A stretch of 36,317 bases of DNA from Prochlorococcus sp. AG-424-E20. Its GTDB lineage: Bacteria > Cyanobacteriota > Cyanobacteriia > PCC-6307 > Cyanobiaceae. How positions within the stretch are numbered: the stretch's first letter is position 1; each line of letters begins with the position of its first letter. The notes under the pieces were generated by a model. That model ran no database searches. It was not told where the DNA came from and was given only the letters and a program-made list of their open reading frames with translations. The stretch spans positions 1 to 36,317 of the forward strand of contig QCND01000007.1 of assembly GCA_003213355.1 (NCBI GenBank), read 5' to 3'. A program made the position numbers and the translations under genes. This document shows positions 1 to 6,126 of the stretch, piece by piece.

Positions 1-152
1 ATTAATTAGAGAGATATTTATCCAATGATTAGATCGATTGATGACTCTAATAAGTATAAATAGCCCGAACACGAGTGTGATTACCCATCCTTGATATTTT
101 TCTTTCAAGTTATATTTTTACTGATAATTATCACATCAACAAATCCCTTTTC

Positions 153-434
153 ATGAGTCGCGAACCTGATGATTCACAAATACTTATCAGCAAGTACAGG
201 AGTATGAATATTGAAGAATTAGAAGCAAATATCAATAACTGGGATAATGAGAATAATTTCCCCACTCAAACAAAAAGCCTTAATATTGCTAAAAACGAAC
301 TGGAAGCCAAATACAAAGACAGACAAAAACAAATAGAGCTTTTAACTAAATCTCTTACTTCTTCTTCACGAGCTGGGAGATGGCTTTCTAGTACTAAAGC
401 AGTTATTGAACAGCTTCTAAAATTCAAGAATTAA
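153..434 (+). CDS. small hypothetical protein, 93 aa
   Basis: Not recognised. The product is hydrophilic, with no signal peptide or membrane segment. The middle (about residues 18-68) is rich in Asn, Glu, Lys and Gln and probably helical or coiled. The C-terminal third holds a Ser-rich stretch (TSSSRAGRWLSST) and a basic end. No Shine-Dalgarno sequence is obvious before the ATG. A weak hairpin with a T-run just after the stop (about 434-458) could end the transcript. It is accepted as a gene because composition and codon use look protein-like and nothing competes on the other strand. Confidence 0.6.
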   Translation: MSREPDDSQILISKYRSMNIEELEANINNWDNENNFPTQTKSLNIAKNELEAKYKDRQKQIELLTKSLTSSSRAGRWLSSTKAVIEQLLKFKN

Positions 435-522
435 AAGCTATAGCAGCTTTTTAGCTAACGATGGGGAAGATCGGTACTCTTAAGAACGTTATTCCTTCAA
501 CTGTCAAGATTTGGTTTATTAG

Positions 523-945
523 CTATTCCCACGTTGAAAGATCCGTAGTTCCTTGAGATCTTTGCATCCATGAAATTTTCCATTTGCCATCAATTTTCTT
601 AAAAATTAATGAATAAGTAGATAAATCATTATTTAGGTCACCTTTGTAGCTAAATGCTTCTTTCAAGGTAAACGCAGCAAATCCCCAGTCCGAATTAGAT
701 TCTAATCGATGAATCTTGACTAATTCGGAAAGTTCAATAATCAAATCTGCATTTTCATACATTCCTGCAAGACCCTCTGCGGTTATGGGGTTACCACTTG
801 GTCTGATAGCCAAGAAGTTATTCGTGGTGTTGGCTGGTAAAAATGTTTTGTTTTGAGCCCTGTCTGTAAAACCTTGTATAAGAGCCACTAGCTGCTGTGA
901 ATCAGAAGACAATTTTCTAAAATATACATACTCAAAGCATCTCAC
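523..945 (-). CDS. NTF2-like / SnoaL-type small protein, 140 aa
   Basis: Size and pattern suggest the NTF2-like fold (SnoaL/DUF4440 group): an N-terminal helical part, then beta strands ending in a stretch such as YSLIFKKIDGKWKISWMQRS (about residues 111-130), where K-x-D-G-K-W-K-I is typical of the last strands in this fold. Such proteins are small cone-shaped enzymes or ligand-binding proteins, and sequence alone does not say which. No signal peptide or membrane segment is seen. The first ATG of the frame was used; the upstream SD is weak, so the true start could lie a few codons downstream. Family assignment is an inference from pattern. Confidence 0.6.
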   Translation of the reverse strand: MRCFEYVYFRKLSSDSQQLVALIQGFTDRAQNKTFLPANTTNNFLAIRPSGNPITAEGLAGMYENADLIIELSELVKIHRLESNSDWGFAAFTLKEAFSYKGDLNNDLSTYSLIFKKIDGKWKISWMQRSQGTTDLSTWE

Positions 946-1019
946 AATTAACTTAATCAGGATGTGTCATTTGATGTATTTGAACAAATAGAAAGTGAAT
1001 TTACGATTGAATAAAAGAA

Positions 1020-1094
1020 CTAACAAAAGTCTCTGGCAGGAGCGACCAACCATCCATCTGTCGTTGGTAATGCTTCTCTTACTAGTTGACTCAT
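1020..1094 (-). CDS. possible 24-aa micro-ORF
   Basis: An ATG-started frame on the minus strand encodes a peptide beginning MSQLVREALP and ending ARDFC. Composition is protein-like rather than the Lys/Asn/Ile-rich noise of the surrounding AT-rich DNA. There is no clear Shine-Dalgarno site, and the frame overlaps a short inverted repeat. It could be chance. Confidence 0.2.
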   Translation of the reverse strand: MSQLVREALPTTDGWLVAPARDFC

Positions 1095-1219
1095 TTTTCT
1101 AATTAAAGAAGAAAAAACTGCTCACTAGTGGCTTATTTAACGTTCGCGAAAGGGATTTGACTGGCACAAATATACTAATTAAATCTAGGTAGCCAAGTCA
1201 CTTATTTTTCACATTAAAG

Positions 1220-1247
1220 AAGGGGTTAGATTTTGATCACCCCTTTT
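1220..1247 (+). terminator. terminator-like hairpin
   Basis: AAGGGGT (1220-1226) pairs perfectly with ACCCCTT (1239-1245), followed by two more T residues. The T tract is short, so termination may be weak. No convincing upstream plus-strand gene is visible. Confidence 0.35.
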
Positions 1248-1451
1248 GAGTTCAGCGCTTTTGTATCCATCTGAACTTTCCACTCTGACTAAGCCAACAT
1301 CTACTGAATCAGAAGTGCTAGAACTCCTAATTCATTTCTAACAAATCTAGATCATGTGAACATTAGAAAAACCCATGTTTCACCCACAACCCAATAATCT
1401 TTATGCTTTCTGAGGATTAGCTTGAGAAGGTCGATAATCATTCTTTTTACC

Positions 1452-1586
1452 TCAATATTTCAACTGAAAGTAATAAGGAACAAGGTGTGGAAGTGTTCCA
1501 AGTGAGATTAAAAGGACAGAAAACCAAAGAAAGATCGATGAAAGAGTATTCGATCCATTGGACTTGAAACTACGCGTTGCTTGCAT
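1452..1586 (-). CDS. small single-pass membrane protein, 44 aa
   Basis: A short gene. The product starts MQATRSFKSN, has a hydrophobic segment at about residues 15-31 (LSSIFLWFSVLLISLGT) and ends in an aromatic tail, LPHLVPYYFQLKY. This is the usual look of the tiny one-helix membrane proteins of picocyanobacteria. It lies 31 bp downstream of the Cys-rich gene at 1618-1803 on the same strand, so the two may be co-transcribed. Function unknown. The strong positive-then-hydrophobic pattern makes a chance frame unlikely, but conservation was not checked. Confidence 0.5.
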   Translation of the reverse strand: MQATRSFKSNGSNTLSSIFLWFSVLLISLGTLPHLVPYYFQLKY

Positions 1587-1617
1587 AATTAGACCTCGCT
1601 GTTAGTTCAATGTTTTT

Positions 1618-1803
1618 TTAGTAGTCCATTGAGCAGTTGCCAAACTGCAAGCATTCATTCGCGTAATCGACTTCATCAAAATCAGTTTCATAATTAGAAA
1701 CGAGGTCGCACCAATCGTTCCCTTGCATAGGAACTCCACAAGATTTCGAGAATGTTTCTTTTACGTCTTCGATTGCATGTTTAAAAGGATTACCGCATGA
1801 CAT
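1618..1803 (-). CDS. small Cys-containing hypothetical protein, 61 aa
   Basis: Not recognised. The product is acidic, with five cysteines (residues 3, 22, 32, 51, 57) and no membrane segment. Cysteine this dense in so short a protein suggests metal binding or disulfides, but the spacing fits no motif I know. The start is well supported: GGAGGT lies 6 bases before the ATG on the minus strand. It is probably the first gene of a two-gene unit with the 44-aa membrane protein downstream. A 17-bp sequence just upstream (1825-1841) is repeated at 2061-2077. Confidence 0.65.
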   Translation of the reverse strand: MSCGNPFKHAIEDVKETFSKSCGVPMQGNDWCDLVSNYETDFDEVDYANECLQFGNCSMDY

Positions 1804-1824
1804 GGTTAGACCTCCAAATAGTGC

Positions 1825-1871
1825 CTTGATTTATATCTACTCCTCCTAATTCAAAAAATCTATAGGACAAA
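1825..1871 (+). repeat. degenerate copy of the sequence at 2061-2109
   Basis: An exact 17-base match (CTTGATTTATATCTACT) occurs at 1825-1841 and 2061-2077. Similarity continues with small changes for about 30 more bases in both copies. In the second copy the shared part is the 5' end of the possible ORF at 2055; in the first there is no ATG. This reads as an old local duplication. Confidence 0.6.
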
Positions 1872-1904
1872 AACCCTAAAGTATTAACTCTGATTACCCT
1901 GCAA

Positions 1905-2032
1905 AGAAAAAATCCCTGAAACTAATCAGGGATTTAGGTTGTTCCGACCATTGCAGAGACCGCACGAAAGGTGACTCTATTCACATCAGGAGGTGTGAGA
2001 TGCCTTCTTAGAGTCAATGCACCTTTTCCCTT
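1905..2032. ncRNA. candidate structured RNA A (Yfr1-complementary loop)
   Basis: Two hairpins lie in a row. The first pairs AAATCCCTGA (1910-1919) with TCAGGGATTT (1926-1935). The second pairs TGACTCT (1972-1978) with AGAGTCA (2010-2016), encloses a CATC/GATG stem (1984-1987, 1999-2002) and, read on the plus strand, shows AGGAGGTGTGA in its loop. GGTGTGAG (1992-1999) is complementary to CTCACACC of the cyanobacterial Yfr1 motif. On the plus strand the second hairpin is followed by TTTTCCC; on the minus strand the first hairpin is followed by a T-run. Strand is therefore uncertain. No established family name is assigned. Confidence 0.4.
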
Positions 2033-2054
2033 CTTTAATATCTTCGAGAGTGCT

Positions 2055-2201
2055 ATGACTCTTGATTTATATCTACTACCGCTCATCAAAAATATCTATG
2101 CAGAGAACCCAAATGTAGAAATACCTTGGTGTTCTCACCCCTATGAATTTCCGTTTATGAGGGGTAGAACAAGATCAGGAACAAAGCACTTCAATTTCTG
2201 A
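2055..2201 (+). CDS. possible small protein, 48 aa
   Basis: An ATG at 2055 opens a frame beginning MTLDLYLLPLIKNIYAENPN and ending in a basic, Phe-containing tail. A longer frame from 1971 exists but would cross the hairpin of candidate RNA A, so the internal ATG is preferred. The SD before it is weak. Its 5' part is duplicated at 1825-1871 without a start codon. Not recognised. Confidence 0.35.
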   Translation: MTLDLYLLPLIKNIYAENPNVEIPWCSHPYEFPFMRGRTRSGTKHFNF

Positions 2202-2258
2202 GGTGATGGACTCGAAGGGGGAAAACAAATGCCCCCTTTCTTCATTCGAGGTATCTCT

Positions 2259-2429
2259 ATGACTAGAAAAAGAGACAAAATCAGGACAGCGATCATTGCT
2301 ACTCGACAATGGTTCACCAACCTTTTTACTAGTGAGGCAGATGCGTTAGTTGATGACTTCGGAAATAATCCACCACCACAGATAGGACCTCAACCTTATT
2401 CAGGAGATACTCACGAGAAAGGTGACTAA
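2259..2429 (+). CDS. small hypothetical protein, 56 aa
   Basis: Not recognised. The N-terminus is strongly basic (MTRKRDKIR), followed by an amphipathic stretch (TAIIATRQWFTNLF) and a Pro-rich, acidic C-terminus (NNPPPQIGPQP). An upstream ATG at 2229 gives 10 more residues, but GAGG sits about 6 bases before the 2259 ATG, so the shorter form is preferred. The hairpin at 2459-2492 lies 30 bp after the stop and could terminate it. Confidence 0.5.
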   Translation: MTRKRDKIRTAIIATRQWFTNLFTSEADALVDDFGNNPPPQIGPQPYSGDTHEKGD

Positions 2430-2458
2430 TTGAACTTCTTATAAATGGCATTAAAAAA

Positions 2459-2543
2459 AGGGACCCCGCTGCTTCAGCGACCTTGAGTCCCTCTTTTCAT
2501 TTACAGAACAAAATGTGTGAGGAGTTGAGTTGTTCTGCTTTTT
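2459..2543. ncRNA. candidate structured RNA B (exact Yfr1 motif, antisense)
   Basis: The plus strand shows GTGTGAGGAGT at 2515-2525, the exact complement of the Yfr1 11-mer ACTCCTCACAC. It lies in the loop of a 7-bp hairpin (CAGAACA 2504-2510 with TGTTCTG 2531-2537), followed by CTTTTT. Upstream is a two-tier hairpin: AGGGAC (2459-2464) with GTCCCT (2487-2492), and inside it CGCTG/CAGCG (2467-2471, 2475-2479). On the plus strand this gives two hairpins in about 85 nt with a T-run at the end. On the minus strand it gives the Yfr1 motif itself followed by a terminator with seven T. Both readings are possible: a Yfr1-binding RNA (plus) or a Yfr1-like RNA (minus). Confidence 0.5.
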
Positions 2544-2700
2544 ACTTTCTAATCAAATACACAAAGGGTTGGCATCAGAAGAAATTCCTAAGGACCAAAA
2601 GCAGGTAAATTCTTTTGATGCCTTTATTGTTGATAGAAGCAAACAATTCTCTAATATGTATAATTTTTGGGAGAAAAGACATGAGGAAGAAGAAGGATAA
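2530..2700 (+). CDS. possible 56-aa protein with TTG start
   Basis: This frame starts at TTG with AGGAG 5 bases before it. The product contains a protein-like segment, LASEEIPKDQKQVNSFDAFI, and ends HEEEEG. No ATG is available. The frame stays open for 10 codons before the TTG as well. After the TAA the same frame stays open for a further 11 codons, so it could also be a decayed gene. Its SD lies inside the loop complementary to Yfr1, so Yfr1 pairing would block its translation if both exist. Weak support overall. Confidence 0.3.
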   Translation: MFCFLLSNQIHKGLASEEIPKDQKQVNSFDAFIVDRSKQFSNMYNFWEKRHEEEEG

Positions 2701-2831
2701 GTTCAATGTGACGCAGGGTATGACCCTTTTGCTGCTTAAAAAAATTTCATTACCTTCAAACCTAGTCTTTCAAATGATTCTCTTTATTACTAATCCAGGA
2801 AATAATATCGGATACAAGGATTAATAGGTAC

Positions 2832-2929
2832 AAAAAAACCGCCCGTTCTGAACAAGGCGGTTTCTTTGTGAGATCATGAGCAAGTGTTTCCTTGTTTCCA
2901 CTGCGGAGGATCTCAACTCCTCACTATTA
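2832..2929 (-). ncRNA. candidate small RNA C with strong terminator
   Basis: On the minus strand, an element beginning near 2929 contains GTGAGGAGTTGAG (2924-2912), complementary to ACTCCTCAC of Yfr1. It is followed by a stem TGAGATC/GATCTCA (2915-2909 with 2875-2869) that encloses a hairpin with loop GAAACAAGGAAA (2898-2887). It ends in a textbook terminator, AAACCGCC/GGCGGTTT with seven T (2863-2832). The 13-base GTGAGGAGTTGAG is shared exactly with element B (2517-2529, plus strand). The size (about 95 nt), the GGAAACA-type loop and the Yfr1 complementarity recall the Yfr2-Yfr5 family of Prochlorococcus; I hold this from memory and cannot verify it here. Confidence 0.55.
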
Positions 2930-3107
2930 AATAATAAAATGATTAATACTAAATAAATCAACAAGCAGTAAAGTTTTTCAACTGTCACAGATCATAAGAA
3001 TTTAGAAAGTTTCGCTTCAGCTAGGACAATAAGCTTTATGTAACACGCTGAACACCGAGAATAGTACAATAGGCTTAAAATTATTCTGTAGTAAAACTAC
3101 CAAAAAA

Positions 3108-3167
3108 CGTTCAACTCATCGAATGATGAGCCGCAGTTTGCCTCAAGCCAAGGAACGGGGACTTGAG
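3108..3167 (+). promoter_or_regulatory. glutamine-II (downstream-peptide) riboswitch
   Basis: CGTTC (3108-3112) can pair with GAACG in AGGAACGGGG (3151-3160) as a pseudoknot. Between them is a perfect hairpin CTCATC-GAAT-GATGAG (3115-3130). A second stem CTCAAG/CTTGAG (3142-3147, 3162-3167) surrounds the pseudoknot partner. This arrangement, followed within 20 bases by a short ORF, is that of the Downstream-peptide motif known from Prochlorococcus and marine Synechococcus, which binds L-glutamine. The SD (GGAG, 3176-3179) lies just after the aptamer, so control of translation start is the likely mechanism. Confidence 0.85.
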
Positions 3168-3185
3168 CATATTTCGGAGAAAAAA

Positions 3186-3287
3186 ATGTCTTTAACCTAC
3201 AGAGGTCTTAAGTACAACCAGCAAAAAGTAGCTGTAGAAAAGCAGCATGTACAACTTACATATCGTGGTAAGTCTTACCAAAACTAG
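3186..3287 (+). CDS. 33-aa DUF4278-like peptide under the glutamine riboswitch
   Basis: A short gene. The peptide holds two copies of a motif, LTYRGLKY (residues 3-10) and LTYRGKSY (24-31), joined by a charged linker. L-T-Y-R-G-x-x-Y is the signature of DUF4278-type cyanobacterial proteins and of the peptides that follow the Downstream-peptide riboswitch. The ATG has GGAG six bases upstream, and a strong terminator follows 20 bp after the stop, so riboswitch, peptide and terminator form a self-contained unit. In freshwater cyanobacteria the related glutamine aptamer controls glutamine synthetase inactivating factors, so a small regulator of nitrogen metabolism is a fair inference. Confidence 0.85.
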   Translation: MSLTYRGLKYNQQKVAVEKQHVQLTYRGKSYQN

Positions 3288-3307
3288 TAAGAATAACTAC
3301 ATCCAGC

Positions 3308-3332
3308 AAAAGCCCCCTTCAGGGGCTTTTTT
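3308..3332 (+). terminator. terminator of the riboswitch-peptide unit
   Basis: AAAAGCCCC (3308-3316), loop CTTCA, GGGGCTTTT (3322-3330), then two more T. The minus strand also has a T-run, so it probably serves the convergent membrane-protein gene at 3347-4093 as well. Confidence 0.9.
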
Positions 3333-3346
3333 AATTAATAAATTAC

Positions 3347-4093
3347 CTAATTAATATTTGATCTTCTGTGTAAATATATATTTATCATTGCCAAGATAAA
3401 TATTATTAAAAATGATATTATGAATAGAAAAAGATAATTTCCAGAAATCATATCTAATTCTCCATTTAATATTTTTTGTAAGAAATTTTTTAATCCAATA
3501 TCCTTTATTTTTCTTGCAGCAAAACCACTTGCTACAAAAGGTGAATCTGAGATTACAATGCTAAAAATCAAAGCAGGCATAAACCTTTTCCATGTTATTT
3601 TTGTCAGTCCTATTGCATAGCAAACAAAATCAAAAAAACCTGACATTAAAAGAGCTGTCATAAGAAAATAATTATTTTCCAGATAATCTTTGCTAATGCT
3701 TTCAACTCTTCGCATTTGTCTTGAACCAAGCAATCTACTAATATATCTTCTTCCTAATTTTCTAGCCAATAAAAATGATATAGAACAAGAGAAAAAATCA
3801 GCAAAGAATATAATTAATAGCCCCTGCGCAAAGCCAAACTGAAAACCAGCAGCAGCGGAAAATATTGTTCCGGGCAAAACTGGTATTATTATACTAATGG
3901 ATCTTAGTATAAATAATAAGAATATTAATATTAAGCTAAAAAAGTTATTTGCATTTAAACCGTTAACGCTTTCATAAAAGAAATCAGTAATGATATTAAC
4001 ATCGAAGGAAATAAGAGTAATACTTAAAATAAAAACGAAGAAAATTACTATTACATAACTAAAATATTTACTAATAATAAACTTGTTATTCAT
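3347..4093 (-). CDS. TVP38/TMEM64 (VTT domain) membrane protein, 248 aa
   Basis: An integral membrane protein with an N-terminal helix (about residues 10-30), another around 48-75, a central VTT-type domain and a C-terminal helix (about 217-240). The domain is recognised by VLPGTIFSAAAGFQFG, a Gly-rich re-entrant loop, followed by FLLARKLGRRY and a second hydrophobic loop. VTT/DedA-family proteins act in the membrane, several as lipid scramblases or carriers; the substrate cannot be told here. Length fits the family. The C-terminal end is basic (YLHRRSNIN). It lies convergent to the riboswitch unit and shares its terminator. Confidence 0.8.
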   Translation of the reverse strand: MNNKFIISKYFSYVIVIFFVFILSITLISFDVNIITDFFYESVNGLNANNFFSLILIFLLFILRSISIIIPVLPGTIFSAAAGFQFGFAQGLLIIFFADFFSCSISFLLARKLGRRYISRLLGSRQMRRVESISKDYLENNYFLMTALLMSGFFDFVCYAIGLTKITWKRFMPALIFSIVISDSPFVASGFAARKIKDIGLKNFLQKILNGELDMISGNYLFLFIISFLIIFILAMINIYLHRRSNIN

Positions 4094-4168
4094 AAAATAT
4101 TTTTATTAGAATAAAATTCTATCTTAAATTTATAGCAATGAAATCCTTAAAAATCTATAAAAGACTTA

Positions 4169-4492
4169 CTAGTTATGTTCAAACTTTAGACTGCACATTG
4201 TATTAGCCTCTGCTAAAGGCATTTCTCCGGAGTTCCATTTCTCATATACACATGCATAAAAAGGCTCATTTAAACTACTCAAATCATTTTTTTGATCTAT
4301 TAATTCTCTTAGATATTTTGCTTTCGCTCTGAGATATTCTTTTCTATATAACCAGTACATCACCTCGGCAACACCTACAAAAGCCAAAGAGAATAGAAAA
4401 ACTAATAACAAATAATTAATCAATCTTTCACTTGTAAGGATTGTTATTTTAGGCCCGATATACAAAAAAAGTAACTCGTAAATAATACTCAA
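4169..4492 (-). CDS. hypothetical membrane-anchored protein, 107 aa
   Basis: Not recognised. It has a hydrophobic start (residues 3-18) and a clear membrane helix at about 26-48 (YLLLVFLFSLAFVGVAEVMY), followed by a basic, helical segment (YRKEYLRAKAKYLREL) and a cytosolic-looking tail with two Cys (C81, C100). It lies upstream of the VTT protein on the same strand with a 75-bp gap, so they may be co-transcribed. The frame is clean, and the opposite strand offers no competing gene. Confidence 0.6.
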   Translation of the reverse strand: MSIIYELLFLYIGPKITILTSERLINYLLLVFLFSLAFVGVAEVMYWLYRKEYLRAKAKYLRELIDQKNDLSSLNEPFYACVYEKWNSGEMPLAEANTMCSLKFEHN

Positions 4493-4701
4493 AGCCCTCT
4501 CTCTTCTTTTTTACTGAGAATATCGATTACTGTTTTTGACAGTTATCATTATCAATCTTATCAAGAATCAAGAAAAACACTGCGGCTGTTCAAGATACAG
4601 AAGCCAAAAGCAAAGTCAAAATACTTGCAGGACTATCTTCTATGACCTTAGCCTCAACTGATGATTTATTTTGTTAGAAGGACTGAAATTCTTAATGAAC
4701 A

Positions 4702-6081
4702 ATGTCATTAGAAAGTTTCGTACTTAATCAATTACAAGATCTAGTTCAATCTGGCAAAACAAGAAATGAGAAATGGAGAAGAGCACAGCTTAACTCCTTA
4801 TCAAATTTATTAGAAAACCATCAGAAAGAAATCTTAAAAGCCTTAAGTCAAGATTTAGGAAAGCCAGCTACAGAAGCGTTCTTTGAGATTATTGCTGTCA
4901 AACAAGAAATAAAACTGGCGCAGAAAAATTTATCTAATTGGATGAAAACGAGGCGAATCAATGTGCCTTTCTCTCTTAAACCAGCACAAGCATTCGTACA
5001 GCCAGATCCGTTAGGCTGCATTTTGATAATTGGTCCATGGAATTATCCTTTTTCACTTACCCTTCAACCACTAGTAGGAGCATTAGCCGCTGGTAACACT
5101 GCGGTTTTAAAGCCATCAGAGAATGCCCCTAACGTTTCAAATTTGATAAAAGAACTTATAGAAGAATATTTTCCACCAGAGATCGTGCAAGTTTTTGAAG
5201 GAGATGGAAATATAGCTGCTGAGTTAATGAATCGACAATTTGATCACGTCTTTTTTACAGGTGGAGAAAGTATAGGCAAAAAAGTAATGGAAGCCGCCTC
5301 AAAAAACCTCACTCCAGTAACTTTAGAACTTGGTGGCAAAAGCCCTGCTGTTGTTATCGATGGTGCCAATCTAGAAGTAACTGCAAAGAGAGTTATATGG
5401 GGGAAAAGTCTGAACGCTGGTCAAACATGTATTGCTCCTGATCATTTACTAGTTGAACATAAACTTTTTGATTCATTAATTTCTAATTTAATAAATTCGA
5501 TTAATGATTTTTACGGAAATACGCCTTTAGCTTCAGAACATCTGGGGAGCATTATCAATGAAAAGCAATTTAATAGACTTAATAATCTACTAACACAAGC
5601 TAAAAAGAATAACCAGATAATTTATGGAGGAGATAGCAATGAAGAAGACAAAAGAATTAGCCCTACACTGATCAAAATTGATAATAGAAATGATCCACTT
5701 ATGAAGGAAGAACTTTTCGGCCCCTTGCTGCCAATTTTGAGTATTAAAAATCTCGACCAAGCAATTTCAGATTTCAAGTTATTGCCTAAACCCCTTGCTC
5801 TATATCTTTTTGGAGGGGGTGAGAGAGAACAAACGAAAGTACTCTCAATGACCTCATCAGGAGGTGTTTGTTTTAATGATGTTGTTCTACAAGCAGGGAT
5901 TCCTGAACTGCCTTTTGGTGGTGTCGGAACAAGTGGCATGGGAAAATACCACGGCAAAGCAGGTTTTGATAACTTTACTCATTATAAGTCAGTCCTAAAA
6001 AGACCTTTTTGGTTAGATCTAAACTTCAGATACCCTCCATATAAGTTAGATTTGTCTTTACTTAATAAATTAATAGGTTAA
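4702..6081 (+). CDS. NAD(P)-dependent aldehyde dehydrogenase, 459 aa
   Basis: Oxidises an aldehyde to the acid with NAD(P). All key family features are visible: GPWN at 111-114 (Asn114, oxyanion), FTGG at 185-188 (cofactor loop), Glu209 in LELGGKSP (general base) and catalytic Cys243 in AGQTC. Length and the lack of an N-terminal extension match the short class 3-like group found in cyanobacteria, where such enzymes handle fatty or apocarotenoid aldehydes. The substrate is inferred only from that group. The hydrophobic C-terminus (LNFRYPPYKLDLSLLNKLIG) may favour membrane association, as in class 3 fatty-aldehyde dehydrogenases. A possible SD (AGAAGGA) lies far upstream, so the start rests on alignment to the family N-terminus. 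Confidence 0.93.
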   Translation: MSLESFVLNQLQDLVQSGKTRNEKWRRAQLNSLSNLLENHQKEILKALSQDLGKPATEAFFEIIAVKQEIKLAQKNLSNWMKTRRINVPFSLKPAQAFVQPDPLGCILIIGPWNYPFSLTLQPLVGALAAGNTAVLKPSENAPNVSNLIKELIEEYFPPEIVQVFEGDGNIAAELMNRQFDHVFFTGGESIGKKVMEAASKNLTPVTLELGGKSPAVVIDGANLEVTAKRVIWGKSLNAGQTCIAPDHLLVEHKLFDSLISNLINSINDFYGNTPLASEHLGSIINEKQFNRLNNLLTQAKKNNQIIYGGDSNEEDKRISPTLIKIDNRNDPLMKEELFGPLLPILSIKNLDQAISDFKLLPKPLALYLFGGGEREQTKVLSMTSSGGVCFNDVVLQAGIPELPFGGVGTSGMGKYHGKAGFDNFTHYKSVLKRPFWLDLNFRYPPYKLDLSLLNKLIG

Positions 6082-6126
6082 AGTAACTTCAATATCTATA
6101 AAATAGATAATCAATTCAGGATTGAG

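Larger units (their letters stand above)
946..1451. other. 506-bp region without a confident gene
   Basis: This stretch holds no clear gene over 30 codons. It contains a possible 24-codon minus-strand frame (1020-1094) and a hairpin with AAGGGGT at 1220-1226 and ACCCCTT at 1239-1245. The rest is AT-rich with short inverted repeats such as ACCAAC/GTTGGT near 1045-1073. No tRNA or known RNA was recognised. Confidence 0.5.

Noticed and set aside
1971-2054. Upstream extension of the ORF at 2055
   Set aside because: It crosses the hairpin of candidate RNA A, has a low-complexity odd composition, and a later in-frame ATG exists.
2698-2736. DPFAA in the frame after 2700 and DPFAA in the interrupted gene near 35200
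   Set aside because: Only five residues agree and flanks do not align; treated as coincidence.
2615-2824. 69-codon frame on the plus strand
   Set aside because: Hydrophobic, irregular composition, no SD; the overlapping frame ending at 2700 reads more like protein.
4538-4678. Open plus-strand frame before the aldehyde dehydrogenase gene
   Set aside because: About 50 codons without a stop, but no start codon until near its end and no known motif.
5622-5957. 111-codon minus frame inside the aldehyde dehydrogenase gene
   Set aside because: Shadow of a well-supported gene; Ser/Pro/Leu-rich composition typical of an antisense frame.
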